DNA from: Mauremys mutica
Lineage: Eukaryota; Chordata; Testudines; Geoemydidae
DNA length: 64,000 nt
NCBI RefSeq assembly: GCF_020497125.1
Contig: NC_059072.1
Coordinates: 50,254,697 to 50,318,696 of the forward strand
Direction of reading: 5' to 3'
The position numbers and the translations under genes are program-made. The stretch's first letter is position 1; each line of letters starts with the position of its first letter. This document shows, in pieces, positions 21,524-33,792 of the stretch. The notes beneath the pieces were generated by a model. It worked only from the letters and a program-made list of their open reading frames with translations. It was not told the origin of the DNA and searched no databases.

Positions 21524-23246
21524 CAAATTCAGGGGCTCCCTTGAGCCCTACTCCCAATGAAGATTTTGGACTTTACTTCAGTGAGACTAGGAAGATGCCC
21601 ATTCTAATCCCATCTACCATGGCAGAAAACCAGACATTGTTATAAATTAATATTTTCTATTAATATTTGCTGAGTCAGAACTGAATTCAGCATTAAGTGA
21701 CTTGATTCACTGTGGTGTTGCTCCAGTTTTATGCCAGCATAACTCCACTGAAATCAACAGTTATATCAGGCCCCCAAATTGGTTTCTTCTCCCTGCTGTT
21801 CATCCTTTTAAATAAATAATAGTAGTCCCACAATCATCCTGAGAGAAAATGGAATGCATCTGTTGGACATCAACAAGACATCTCTTTAAGATGAAAAAAG
21901 TGTCAACATTCTGTAGTTGTCTGGATGCTGTTAGGAATGGAATAGTGGGGGTGTGGTACCACACAATAGGAACCTGAATTACTTTCGGCATATGTCAAAG
22001 AAACAATCCTAAGAGAAATAATTGTAAAAATGAGTTGTGCTAAAAAATTGTTTTCTTAATAATCTGTTGACACTCAATTAGAAAATAAATATTTTGAATG
22101 CTGAGGATTTCAACAGAATTTTTTCCATTTTGCTATCCATATGTATCTTGCAAGAGACTTCCTTCAGGCACTCATGGAAAATTAATTGAAAACATGTAGA
22201 ACATGTAGAACTACTTTTTTTTTTTAACTAGTGTAAATGCTGCAGGTTCCAAACAAAGAGATTTGGGAAATAGATTCCCCCTCCCCCCTCCCTTAAGCTG
22301 ATTGTTGTTAAACTGCTCTTGAGGCAAGAGACAATTTTGTATCACAGCTTTTCTTTCAGATCAAGGAAGGGACAATGTACATGAGAGACTTTATAAAAAA
22401 TTTGGAATGCCCTACCATTAATTGATAAGCGTTATTATGGCTTCAAAAGAATTAGCCCAGGGAAGAAAACAGTGACTGTATCAGAGACTAAACAAACTCT
22501 GTGAGCATGAGACAGAGTGAATGAATTAATATCAGGTCATTTTCTATTTGCACTTAGGCCGATATGCCACTTAAGCCCTATTTTGAGGATTTAAATGGGA
22601 ATTATCCGCCAAAAGACCTATGCCCTACTTAACGTCTCTGCACAGGAGTGAATTTTACTCTTCTTTAACACTAACAACGTTGGATTAGCATGACCATAGC
22701 CTCGGGATAATCAGAAGTAGTTTGGAGTCACTTGGCCAGATTTTGCTCACATTGATATCAGTGTCACTGAGAGCAGAATCGGGCCCTATTATGTTGCATA
22801 GCTGGAAATAAGAGCTCAGACCAAGGATTAATATACCGTGATCACAGATTATTTTATTTGCTGGGATCAACATTCATGAGTGACCAATTTGGGGATGTCG
22901 TTTAGTTATCAAGTGTAAGTAGCCTAGTAGTCTAAACTCCCATTAATTTTGCAACAGAATGCCTCATCAGTGTAAGCTGACGGACAAGGGTGGAAAGGAA
23001 AACAGTAGCAGGAAAAAGAAGGAAGTCCAAAACATGGGTAGGTTAAGTGGACAGTCCCACTACAGCCATCCTGCTGTTATGCAATTATTTAATTATCTAA
23101 TAAAATGGAAGATAGACCACAGTCTCCTGCCCCTCATCTACTTTAAAAACTGGCTATCCCACAGCTGACACCCCCAATTCTTGGCTATGCAGGGGAAAAA
23201 ACCCAGGAAAGGAAGAGCACATGGCCTACACAGAGGAGGTGGGAAA
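21524..23246. other. Unassigned sequence with two old repeat scraps
   Basis: Fragments at 21690-21780 (GTTTTATGCCAGCATAACTCC, AAATCAACAGTTATATCAGG) and 22720-22800 (GAGAGCAGAATCGGGCCC) resemble the ancient 'ttacaccagtgtaa' amniote repeat. Otherwise nothing; short frames at 21800-21991, 22685-22873 and 22959-23168 have no domain. Confidence 0.4.
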
Positions 23247-23349
23247 TAGGGTGACCAGATAGCAAGTGTAAAAAATCAGGACGGGGGTGGGGGGCAATAG
23301 GTGCCTATATAAGAAAAAGCCCATAACATTGGGACATCTGGTCAGCCTA
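23247..23349 (-). mobile_element. Short inverted-repeat DNA transposon (103 bp)
   Basis: Begins TAGGGTGACCAGATAG and ends CATCTGGTCAGCCTA, imperfect inverted termini. The octamer GTGGGAAA occurs at 23239-23246 and again at 23350-23357, so the target duplication is exactly 8 bp. The interior word CCTATATAAGAAAAAGCCC is typical of a very common amniote element of this size. Orientation is assigned only by that convention. Confidence 0.82.
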
Positions 23350-23357
23350 GTGGGAAA

Positions 23358-24480
23358 TCACAGCATTTATCATTGACAATATATTTTCAATAGCCAGAAA
23401 GCAGCACCGTATTATAAAACCGAAATGCAGTACAACTCTACAGCAGCTATAAAATGTGGCAATCACTATTTTCTTTAAAACTGGTGAAATTAACTTTACT
23501 GCAGTTATTTCACTGTAGGGGGTTATTTGTTGTGTTTTCCGTTTGACTGGGTATTTTACAGCAGGAAAAGACATATATTGTGCCTAAAAATATAAATTAT
23601 TTAAGTCTCATGTTGACCTATATGGACCAGATGTTGTAAGATATAATACAGTGAATGACACTATGGGGGCCTTGGGAACTGGGTGAAGGTAGAGCATGTT
23701 GCCAGGCAATGGATGCATGCCTGGCTGATGCTGGATGTGTGCACATTCCTCCACTTAGCACTGGGTAGCAAGGTGATCAGATTCCTCGTGACAGCCATTT
23801 ATCGGAAAGGCAAAATCATTTCCATCCCCCTGCCCCCAAGCCTCAAACTAAGGTAACTGGGCAATTCTGTGGAGTTTGGAGAAGAGCAGGACTGCGTATC
23901 ATTGATCTGTAACACAGGACCTAGTCCTGGCGAGGACATAAGACAAGCATAATTCATAGTGCATGTAAAATTGCTTTGTAATAGTTATGAGTGAAGCCAA
24001 TACAGCTGAAATGCAAGTAGGAGAACATACAATTTGGATACTGATGTTAGGTAGGCTTGGCAATAAGTTAAGGGCCAGTGCAGTCTATAGTAGTTCAATA
24101 TTTAGAAGTGTTTGGTATAAAGGGTTGCATAAGTAGCTTAACCTAAGGGTCTAAGATTTCGCAACAAGTGCTTTGTGAAAGACAAGGTCACCACAAAAGA
24201 ACAATTTATACTTGAACTAGCAGATTTCTAGCATGTGTGGGGTTAACCGCATTAACATTTTGGAAACATTGGGAAATGTATTCGTGCACTATTGACGCAA
24301 ATAGCTGATGTCAGCAATCCCGATTACGGGTAACCGGGAAGCCACACGTGGAAAAAGGGCCAAGCCCTAAGTATTTATGGTCACACAATGTAAATGTGTG
24401 AAAAGGGGATATAAAGACTGATGTATGAATGTTCACAAATGGGATTTGGGGAATGACAAGAGTAGGCAGCAGCTCAAATA
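23358..24480. other. Unassigned sequence
   Basis: Nothing recognised; the minus frame at 23347-23574 begins inside the element at 23247 and has no domain. Confidence 0.4.
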
Positions 24481-24699
24481 GTGACTTCCTGTTGTGATGA
24501 GCTCCACATTTTCTTCCATCTTTCCTGTTGCCAGTCTCTATAATGTTGTAGGTATGTCAACACTGATGACTGTTCTCTCCTGCACCAGTCATGAGGCTGT
24601 AGGTATGCATGATCCAGGGAGTCATTCTGTTTTACTTAGTGTGCTCTATCTTGTTTTTTCCATGATTTCAACTATACTTCCCAGTACTAAATACAACTT

Positions 24700-25037
24700 G
24701 AAGTCTTTGTTTGTGCTTTAGCAATCTCATCTTCTTTATTAACTCTTATTACAAACATTGAATCTATCTCCCCTTGTAAGTATTCTCACACTTCTTATCA
24801 AACTGTCTGTACCGGGCTATCTTGATTATCACTTCAGAAGTTTTTTTCTCTTACTTAATTGGCCTCTCAGAGTTGGTAAGACAACTCCCACCTTTTCATG
24901 CTCTCTGTATGTGTATATATATCTCCTCAATATATGTTCCATTCTATGCATCTGAAGAAGTGTGCTGTAGCCCACAAAAGCTTATGCTCAAATAAATTTG
25001 TTAGTCTCTAAGGTGCCAAAAGTACTCCTACTCTTAT
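24700..25037 (+). repeat. 3' tail of a widespread amniote retroelement
   Basis: The strings CTTCAGAAGTTTTTTTCTC, AGAGTTGGTAAGACAACTCCC, CTGAAGAAGTGTGCTGTAGC, CCCACAAAAGCTTATGCTC and TTTGTTAGTCTCTAAGGTGCC form a block I know from many amniote genomes. It contains an imperfect hairpin (CTGTAGCCCAC). I cannot say with confidence whether it is LINE or Penelope-like. The final part of the usual tail is missing after CTCCTACTCTT. Homology may extend upstream to about 24480. Confidence 0.65.
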
Positions 25038-26254
25038 GTCACAGTCTAGTCCTAGCAAATGCACTACAGTGGCAGAACTGAGCTCCTTCTGCACAACTAG
25101 AAGAGACATCTAGCTCCTCACTGCATTTCAAAGCACCACCTAGTTCTCTAGTGAAGACATCAAATCTTTGGGCCCAACTGGTAAAAGAGTACAAGAGGAA
25201 TGGGGGGGGGAGGAGAGGTGTTAAAGATCAAAGATGGAGAACTTGGATTTGACAGAAAGAGTCTTGTTCAAGAGTTGAAAGCCTTTCAAAAAATTGCATT
25301 CAGTTCTGGATCTAATAATCATCCAAATATTTACTGATTTATTTTTAAAATATCATGACATTTGTATAAATATTATTTGGCTAATACTAAATATTATATG
25401 CCTGGTACTTCATTGACTTCCATTAAAGGGAATCAGTGTAACAAAGACCATGTAACCTTTCTCTGCATCCAAAAAATGCCTGTAGGTGAACCACTCATAA
25501 GCAAGAAGCATCTCACGCTATTGGTCATGTAAATAATTTCAAGGAATATCCAACCTATTGGAGGAAATCTGATCCAGGAAGACAGAACTATGACATGGAC
25601 AAAGTTGCTACAGTGGCTCCACTTATTCCTCATTCTGTTCAACAATGCAAAAAAAGCTGTAAGTTTTGCAGCCAGAGATGGCTCAGGAAAAAAAAAAGAA
25701 CTTTCTTAAACTTGATGGGCCAAGTTTTTCTTATGCTGGTTTTAAATCCAGCGTCATTCCATCAGTTTCAGTAATGTGTTACTTACTCTAGATCTTTAGA
25801 ATAATTTTAGGAATTTATCAAGATTCACATTTTTTCCAAGCTATCCACCTGCATGGGTGAGTAAAAGTCTTTTTGACTAGAAAATGTTGAAATTTTGTTA
25901 AGTGAAGAAAGTTGTTGAACTCACAGCTCTAGATTGACATCCTACTTGTTATTCAGAGAGTATCTGCACAGTACAGGAAGCAGCTTTGTATGTTTTCCCC
26001 TCTTGCTGTTTATTTAAACATATGAAATAGATCTAAACAAATACCTTAAGGCTCTCAGACATTCTGAAAGAAAAAACTGTTGCTATATGTTATCCTGTGC
26101 AAAGCTGGACCATCTCTGTTGGAGATGGGCGTTCATTCTCTATTGCCTATTAAGTCCTCACTTTCTCCCCACTATACTGTGCTGCAGATAGACCATGTCT
26201 ATGGGGGAGAGAGTCATTCAGCTTCGATATCCACTCAGTCATTGGTCTTTACAC
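25038..26254. other. Unassigned sequence
   Basis: No gene or element recognised; a G-run sits at about 25202-25210. Confidence 0.4.
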
Positions 26255-26570
26255 TAAGGGTGTGTCTACACCACAGCTGGGAGCATGTGTCCCAGCTTGG
26301 GTAGATAGATACATGCTGTAGCAACATGCTTCTTGACAAAACGTGTTAAAAATAGCAGTACAGCTCGGGGTAGCATTGGCAGTAGCTCAGGTTGGCTGTT
26401 CATGTACATACCCAAGAAGTCCAGGTGGGATTATACTTAGCTCAAGTTGCCAACCATGCTATCCCTGGCTAAACTGCTATTTTTAGCATGCTTGCTTGAG
26501 CAGAGCTAGTGCCCATCTGTCTAGCTGAGCAAGGAAGTACGCTACCAGCTGCAGCGTAGATGTACCCTAA
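26255..26570. mobile_element. Inverted-repeat DNA transposon (about 316 bp)
   Basis: The left end AAGGGTGTGTCTACACC pairs with the right end GCGTAGATGTACCCTAA. Internal arms also pair: AAAAATAGCAGT at about 26348 against ACTGCTATTTTTAGC at about 26471. Related in terminal sequence to the elements at 37661, 44571 and 48231. I could not identify a clean target duplication, so the superfamily is left open. Confidence 0.7.
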
Positions 26571-28160
26571 GACTTCCAAAAATCTGGGCTAATATTATTT
26601 ATGACTTAGAAAAAGAGAGGTAAGTAAAAAATGTACTAGGAAAACATAGTTTATGTTTCCAGTTTAGATCCTGGACTAAGACTCCATAATGAAGAAGGGT
26701 AGTTCTCATTTTTGTTACTCAAGACACCTGTTGGTCTATCTGGAGAAGCATGAACAAAATACAAAAGGAAGGCTGAACTGAGGTGTATGGAGGATATTTG
26801 TGGTACTGTGTAGCATGTCTGTGAGGAGATTCTAGTAAGAAACACCCGGCATTCAATGGGCCACTGAATACACACTAGTCTTAATTTCCAACTGGTGTAA
26901 GGTGTAGCTCCATGCAGAGAGTGTTGCAGAAAGGAGAGGAGCCATTCAAACGGATGATCTGTCAATCTCTGGCAGGGACCTTCAGACATAATCAGCAACA
27001 CTTTGTAATCAAAGGTATCAAAGCAAATGATAAGTGATCTTCATCCCTTGCCAAAAGCAGATAATTATCTGATTTTACACTGTACCCATAACCGATACTG
27101 ACTTGAGTCAAAGAGACCTGAAGACTCCAGATGTCGGAGTTAAGAACTTTGATGATATTCGCCCAGAATTGGAACACTGAGAAAACTACAGAGATTATTC
27201 AGAGACATCTGATTGAGACAGTGGAGGAGGAACTTCCGAAATAACTGGCCTCCAGCCTTTAGAACAAGTCTAGCCTTTCTTACTACTCTAGCCATTGATA
27301 CTAATCGCAATGCATTCCAGGGGATACTCATCAGGGCATGTGGAAGAACACAGTTTAACCACCAGTTTTGCTCTTCTCAGCATCATAGATCGACAGTAAC
27401 AATTTCAGTAAGATTGTAGGAAATAGACTAATAGATTCCGGAATGTGTGGGAACCAAGATAAGCATCTAATTCATGGCATGCAATCCATCTATTATGATT
27501 TGTCCAATTTTAGAGAATCATTCTGTAGATTGGTACAGACAATTGAACATGTTTTCCACTTAGCATTCCATTAGCCAGTTCAAAGAGAGGTGAAAAATGT
27601 AGATTTCAGTGCATATTTATAGTAAAAATGGCTAGATTTTTCAAAATTCACAAGAATTTCAAACAGCAAATAGGAATTTCATAGAAGCTGAAATTTTCAA
27701 ACATTTTGAAACACCCGTGTTGTAGTAGTGATCATTTCAGGATTCCAATTTGGTAGTTTCAAACTGCTCTGTAAGTGGCACTCATAACTAGATGATGCTT
27801 AGCCCTAGGTTGATGGAAACAACTACAAAGATGGAAGAGTGCTGCATTTTTAAAAAACAACATGACCATAAATAATATAATTAAAATGAGAAAGTAATGT
27901 TAAATCATGCTCTAACTACAAGTAGATGAATAAATAACTCAAAAACTGGACCCTTTTCTTCAGTACAAGAGCCACAGTGCCAAAGCAAGCTTGTCTTACT
28001 CATGCATGTATAGCCAATACATTCGATTATAGTCCCAATCAAGTCAGTTGGGACTACTAGCAGGTAGGATTTAGTTCACAGTTTTAAACTATCATCCTTC
28101 AGTTATTCAGCCATTTAACAACTTTACTTATTGCAATAGTGAAACACATTATTAGCCACT
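26571..28160. other. Unassigned sequence
   Basis: No recognised element. The 116-codon minus frame (26651-27001) and its neighbours to 27419 show no domain or coding signature. AT-rich AAATTTTCAAA words near 27640-27710 resemble those at 1395-1510. Confidence 0.4.
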
Positions 28161-28164
28161 AATA

Positions 28165-28565
28165 CTCTGAAAGAGTTAGGCCCTGATGCAGCAAGATACT
28201 CGAGAATGTGTCTAACTTTAAGCATATTAATAGTCCCATTGATTAAAAACAGGGCCGGCTCCAGCTTTTTTGCCCCCCAAGCGGCGAAGCGGGGAAAAAA
28301 AAAGATAAAGCCAATCGGTGGCACTTCGGCGGCAGCTCAATCATGCGAGTCCTTTGCTCCCTCTCTTCCACTTCAGCGGCACATTGGCGGCAGCTCAAAG
28401 AGGAAGAGAGGGACTGAGAGACCTGCTGCCAAATTGCCGCCGAAGACCCAGACGTGCGGCCCCTTTCCATTGGCCTCCCCAAGCACCTGCTTCCTTCTCT
28501 GGTGCCTGGAGCCAGCCCTGATTAAAAGGCACATGTTTGAGTACTTTGCTGAATTCTGACCTGTT
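28165..28565 (+). repeat. Old amniote repeat split by a hAT-type element
   Basis: GGCCCTGATGCAGCAAGATAC, TAACTTTAAGCATATTAATAG and CCCATTGATT precede the insertion, and GAGTACTTTGCTGAATTCTGACC follows it. Together they match an ancient repeat with the words 'aactttaagca', 'cccattgactt' and 'actttgctgaatc'. Similar fragments lie at 39415-39480 and 40480-40570. Confidence 0.5.
28250..28520. mobile_element. hAT-type non-autonomous transposon (271 bp)
   Basis: Ends CAGGGCCGGCTCCAGC and GCCTGGAGCCAGCCCTG. Flanking octamers ATTAAAAA (28242-28249) and ATTAAAAG (28521-28528) differ at one base. It has the same TTTTGCCCCCCAAGC plus A-run layout as the copy at 6702. Its interior repeats GGCGGCAGCTCAA twice, giving short spurious frames. 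Confidence 0.82.
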
Positions 28566-29684
28566 TAATCAAATCCCTCTTTTCAGTGGGATCCTTGAGC
28601 ACCCCTTCATTTTCTCCCCTTTATTTCCCATGTCTTTAGATCAGTCATCGCTTTTCAGTGCAAGAGAGCTAGATGCACCATTAAACCCATCTCAAAAACC
28701 AATAATCTTAATCTCTTCATAGGCAATTTAGGGGGGAAAATTGCCTCTGTAGCGCTCTTAAATCCTGCTAGCAGAAGGTGCTCAGGTCTTGCAATCAGAT
28801 TCACCGCATGTTGGGCTGTTGTGCCAGAAGGGAAAAAAAACAAAACAAGGACACTTATTGTTCCTCTCAAAGAAAAAAAAAGTCACTTGTAAAAACAAAC
28901 ACCTTAATTTTGCTTAGACTATGTTGTGTGGAATTGTTACATTAGTTACTTGCCATTATCTCCAAAAATTAAGAACTAAAAGAAAACATGCTTTCTCTAA
29001 CAGAACTCAATATCCTTGAGGGTTAGTCTTGTCTATTTTCAAAGAAAACCCTCCAGGTGTAAGTACCTTACATTAGAATATATATGTGAACATCTCCACT
29101 CAATGACACCCCTCCCCCCCGACTTCCTGAAAGATTATTGCTCCAAAAGCCTACTGAAGTTTATCTTCCTCCTCCCCTAACTGAAAGGGAATCCTCACTA
29201 GAAGGTGAATTTTTCATCTCAGACTTTTTTTTTTGCTGAAAAATGCAGACTTGGGTTATCTAACAATTTATAAATTCGTACTGATTTCAAATTGTTTTGG
29301 TAAATACAAAAAAAATTCAAAAAATCAAATGTTTTATTGATGTTTTCAAGCTGAAACATTTTGATTCAAAACACCTTTGTTTCAAATATTACTTCAATTT
29401 TATTTTAAAATAAAATTATGTTTTAAAAAGCTCAAAAATAAAATGAGATATTCCATTTGATACAAAACTATTTTTAACCCTTCAATTCACTGATTTTTTA
29501 AAAAGTGTTTTAGGTCACCCAGAAATGATTCTGCTCCTCTGTCCCCATCCCATTTTTCCAGAACCACCGGTGAATTGGGGGAGGGAGGAGGAAAAGAATT
29601 ATGTGCACAGCTCTAATCTTCCTAATTTATTCTCTCTTCTCTGTATTTGTGGAGTTTTGATGAAACAGGCATATTCAAAATAGT
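28566..29684. other. Unassigned sequence with an AT-rich block
   Basis: 29270-29480 is rich in TTTTCAAA, AAATTCAAA and AAAATAAAAT words, resembling 1395-1510. No gene recognised. Confidence 0.35.
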
Positions 29685-30230
29685 GTTACATAAGAATTTT
29701 GGTTATTATGATTAGCTGAACAGACTACAATGGATATTGGTAGGGAAATGGTTAAAAAAGTCTTACTGAGCAATGGAGGAAATAGATGTCTGTTCTCACT
29801 GCAAAGACTGCAGAAGGACCTCCATGAGAAAATGAGATGAGGCCTCAGCCGGTAGCTCATTAGAACTAGGATGATAAAAAGCTACTGGAAAGGAAACTTT
29901 CATTAGGAAGAGAAACTGTTGCAGCGACTGCACTATTTGCAAGGTCTAGGATAGTATTTAAGACTCAGCTATCGAAGCCTGAATGCCTTTATTTCACTTA
30001 TAAATCTAAATAAATAAAATAAAGTTTTATTTAGAGGAGTTACCATGCAAATGAGATGAGGTAATGTTAGTATGGGAGAGACAGTTCAAATGTCCATAAA
30101 AAGCATCCCTATTGAGAGCTAGATGTGTCAAGGCACCTGACCTGCCATGACCTATGTGTATATATAGTTAATAAACATGACTTTTCTCATGGCAAACCTG
30201 ACTCCAGAGCACTTATTAAAACATTACCTA
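29685..30230 (+). repeat. Possible LTR-like sequence
   Basis: Starting near TGTTACATAAGAATTTTGG, the block later has TATATATAGTTAATAAACATG (a TATA-like run followed by AATAAA at about 30170) and ends near CTTATTAAAACATTACC. The layout suggests an LTR, but I found no matching target duplication. Treat as a guess. Confidence 0.3.
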
Positions 30231-32254
30231 CATTAGGGAGGACTTTCACCCTCTAACTTCTCCAAGACTTAAACCCTTTTTGTTCTACTCTGTTTGAAGA
30301 TTAGTGATGCAAAGAGGCTTATAGCAACATCTTAGATAACATAGGTCAGACACTTCCTGAAAAGAACTGCTATGCCCTTACACTTATGCTTTGAATTTGG
30401 GTTTCTAAACATACAGATTGTGGGTTTCTTCACTCTCACCAAGATATGGGAATAACTCCCACACAAATTGAAGTTACATGTGAACATCCAAAAGGCAATA
30501 GCCCCCTTTTACGTTTAAGGGAGAGAATGGTAATGAAGTTCTGAAAAGAAGAGATTATAATAAAGAGATGCAGAATTTTTGGTGATTGCTAGTTATGTAT
30601 TAGTGTTGATTGTGGATGATAATCTGACTGGAGTTACAGGGACTTCTAATTCATGCAGAATTTAAGTCTATTTTGATTAGATGTTTCAGGACAATACAGA
30701 ATAAAGGAGAAAACCAAATATGGAATGACAGCCTAATAAGATGTAGTTCTGTTAAATGCAGGTTCACCAAAAAGAGCTTCACTTCCCCATGTTACAATTA
30801 CTCTTTGCTGTGCAATGGAATCTTCTTTCAGTAAATCCTAGCTGAAGAATTGTGAGAGGGCTGACAGATGAGTTGCTGAGGTAATTACTTAGTTCCTTTC
30901 CATCCCACTAGCTTTTTGTCTGATAAATGAAGGCTTCAGTTCTGAATTCTACATTCTAATCTCAGTAGCACAATCAGTTACAGTAAAATGCCAATATTTT
31001 TTCCACCGTCTAGGCGATTTAAGGCTCTTTCCTTCCTGTTTGTTGTTTTGGTCAAGGGATGGGATTTGTATAAAGTTTATCCAGACAGAGAAGAAAAAAG
31101 GAATATAACTAAGAGAGATGTAGCTTTAGCTAATATTGTTGTCATCTACAAAACAATATTTTAAATTCCCTTTTTAAAGTAAGAGATAAGTATAAACACG
31201 TTTTATAACAGATGGATTTGAAGCCAAACATTTCCTTTTGGTACACATCAAGACCATTGGTTAGCATTCACAACACACTCCATATAGCTATAGGATTCCA
31301 TATTCTTATCTTCTACTCCAGTTTTACTTTCCTTCCGATTTACACTAGTCATAGGGTCATTTCTAAATGTGGAGAGGAAAGAACCTATCAAAACTAAAAG
31401 TCCAACAGACAATAGGTTTGAAACTCAAATGGTTTTGGCAATGAGTTCAAAACAATGTTAATGAAAATGTTTTCAGATTCAGTTTGGCATGTGCATAGTA
31501 GCATATTCTGGTCTCTGATGGTGGCAGTAGTACACTGAGGGCCTCGTCCTGCTCCACTGAAGTCACTGGGACTTCGACTAGAGCAGGACTGGGACTTAAA
31601 CAGCATAGGAACTTCAGAATCTTGTTTAAGACTCATGCCTTGGTAGGGTTCAAGCATATTTCAGTAAATTGGTTCTGGCACAGTTTAAAGAGTTCATATT
31701 GTGGGCAGATGCAGAAATGCAATCATAGAAATGCAGCTGTGGATGAGACCAAATAGTTACTTAATAGCAGCCTCCATGGAAGTGTTGCTGGTGTGGCTCA
31801 TAGCAGCGAGGGTCAATAGCTTAATCTAAAGCAAACCAATTAGTTCCTACAGATTTTTAAACTGGATGTATTTTGAAAGACTTTTTTAAAATGTAAGCCC
31901 TACTGAGCAGCAGCCAGAGCTTTCTTTACATCTTGTACAACATTGTGCACATTGTCCATGACAACAGATAATAATGAGATGCTCCTGTAAATTCAGCACC
32001 AAGATACTATGATTGGTCCTCTATACATATATTCTACCAAGTGACAGATATCACAGTTCATGCCATGTTTAATATAAGAAACAGGAGGGACAAATTCAGA
32101 AGATCTCATCCTCCTCAAAAAGTCTTCAGCTCCAGTGTGAAAGTGTTCCATTGGTCACTACTGGCAGCAACTTTTTTTTTCCCTTTTCTTTCATAGAACC
32201 AAGCAGCCCCTGCTGCCAGAGACTGCTATTGTGTTCAGCTCTTGCATGGAGATT
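30231..32254. other. Unassigned sequence
   Basis: One old repeat scrap at about 31533-31605 (GGGCCTCGTCCTGCTCCACTG, GAAGTCACTGGGAC, GAGCAGGACTGGGAC). No gene recognised. Confidence 0.4.
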
Positions 32255-32315
32255 GTCCATAGATTTTAAGGCCAGAAAGGAGCATTCTGATCATCTAGCC
32301 CAACCTCCTGCACAG
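32255..32315 (-). repeat. Short CR1-like tail, reversed
   Basis: ATAGATTTTAAGGCCAGAAAGG and CATTCTGATCATCTAGCCC, then CAACCTCCTGCACAGCACAG, is the reversed order of a CR1-family 3' end. It directly abuts the SINE at 32316. Confidence 0.5.
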
Positions 32316-32502
32316 CACAGAATCATAGAATGTCAGGGTGGAAGGGACCTCAGGAGGTCATCTAGGCCAACCCCCTGCTCAAAGCAGGACCAATCCCCAG
32401 ACAGATTTTTGCCCCAGATCCCTAAATAGTCCCCCTCAAGGATTGAATTCATAACCCTGGGTTTAATAGGCCAATGCACAAACCACTGAGCTATCCCCCT
32501 CC
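32316..32502 (-). repeat. tRNA-headed SINE with CR1-like 3' tail, reversed
   Basis: On the minus strand the A box is GATAGCTCAGTGGTTTGTGC and the B-box-like segment GTTATGAATTCAATCC. The body reads GGACTATTTAGGGATCTGGG. The tail GGCCTAGATGACCTCCTGAG with ATTCTATGATTCTGTG is a CR1 terminus. It has a longer CR1-like tail than the copy at 21333, so it is probably a different subfamily. Confidence 0.85.
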
Positions 32503-33041
32503 ATCAGCAACTCTGGTCAGGCATGACATACTCACTGTGCTGAACATAGTTACAACAGATACCCAAAATGTGGCATGGAGAAATAATATCATTGGAGAAA
32601 TGATAACTCACTGATCATTAATATTGTTGCATAATGTATATATGGCATGTGTACAAAGAATTATAAATATGTGCTAAAATTATGTTCTGAAAATTTGTTT
32701 AGCAAGGAATGCGAATCACATTCTGTCTTAAACAAAGGAATGTACTTGCTTGTCTGAGTCAGGCAGAGACAATGAAGGTGCATTTGCATAAAAGGTAAAC
32801 AAAGCTAACAAAGGCAGGAGGAAATAACTCAACTATCACCAGCAGCAGAGGAGCCAGCATGGAGCATGGCATCTCTTCCCAGCAGGAGAACAGGAATTTT
32901 ATCTGAGAATACACTTCAATGGTTTACTGGGCTATAAAGACAGGGAATCTGAAACTCAAATGATAAGCAGTTGAATCAACTGATTGTATATAATATTACT
33001 GTTCTATAAAAGCATATTGAGTAAAATCTTTTATGAAATGC
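32503..33041. other. Unassigned sequence
   Basis: AT-rich; nothing recognised. Confidence 0.4.
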
Positions 33042-33792
33042 TGTGACACAGTGGTGATTAATATCATTGTGAATTGTCTGTATCAACACTATGAGGAATT
33101 ATGGATACTCACTGATATTATGCTTAAAGTCTGACAAAACACAGGGAGAAACAGGTACTCTCCCAGACAGGAGGGAAAGTGACTATCTACCTGTCCCCAG
33201 TGTAAATTAAGCATTCTGGAACCAAAACAATGGAAGCCCCATTTAGAAAAAAATCAGCAGGGGAATGGGAAGTCAGCAGGAAGGGAAGAACCACAGGAAG
33301 TCTTCTTGCCTCTTAATGGGGTCAATGAACTTTGGGAGGTATAAGCAGTAACAGACAGCCAGTTTTTGGAATCCATCACTTGAGGGATTCAAGGGGCTAG
33401 AGCTCTTGAAATCACTCAATGTTGGATCCTTCAGCCAAGGGTGTTGAAGTTTCCAGGAACTGAGTTTAGGTAAGAAATGTGTTTAGGTAAAGATTGTAAC
33501 TTGTTGAAATTAAGGTTTAGTCTTAGAAGTCTATTTTTACTTTTGTTTGTAACCCTTTCTATCTTTATTTCTTATACTTGATATCACTTAATCCTATGTC
33601 CTTTGGTAAGGAAACTTGTTTTACTATAAACCAATTCAGCGCTGTAATTGAAGTAAGTGTGTTAAACCCCAGTTGAGCTAATGAGCTGCCGTGCATTGAC
33701 TCTTTAAAGGAGTAACAAACAACTTCTGCAAGTGTTCCAGGAGAGGGCTGGACACTCCAGAGACATGTCTCTGGGAAGCTCAGGATAGGGGG
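33042..33792 (+). mobile_element. LTR fragment, 3' end lost at a CR1
   Basis: Starts TGTGACACAGTGGTG. Shares GTAAATTAAGCATTCTGG, CAATGAACTTTGGGAGGTATAAG and TTTGTAACCCTTTCTATC with the LTR fragment at 14639, and TTCCAGGAGAGGGCTGGACA with the LTR at 9208. It is cut off where the CR1 starts at about 33793. The remaining LTR end is not visible after the CR1. A 94-codon minus frame (33565-33849) crosses the junction and is spurious. Confidence 0.55.
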
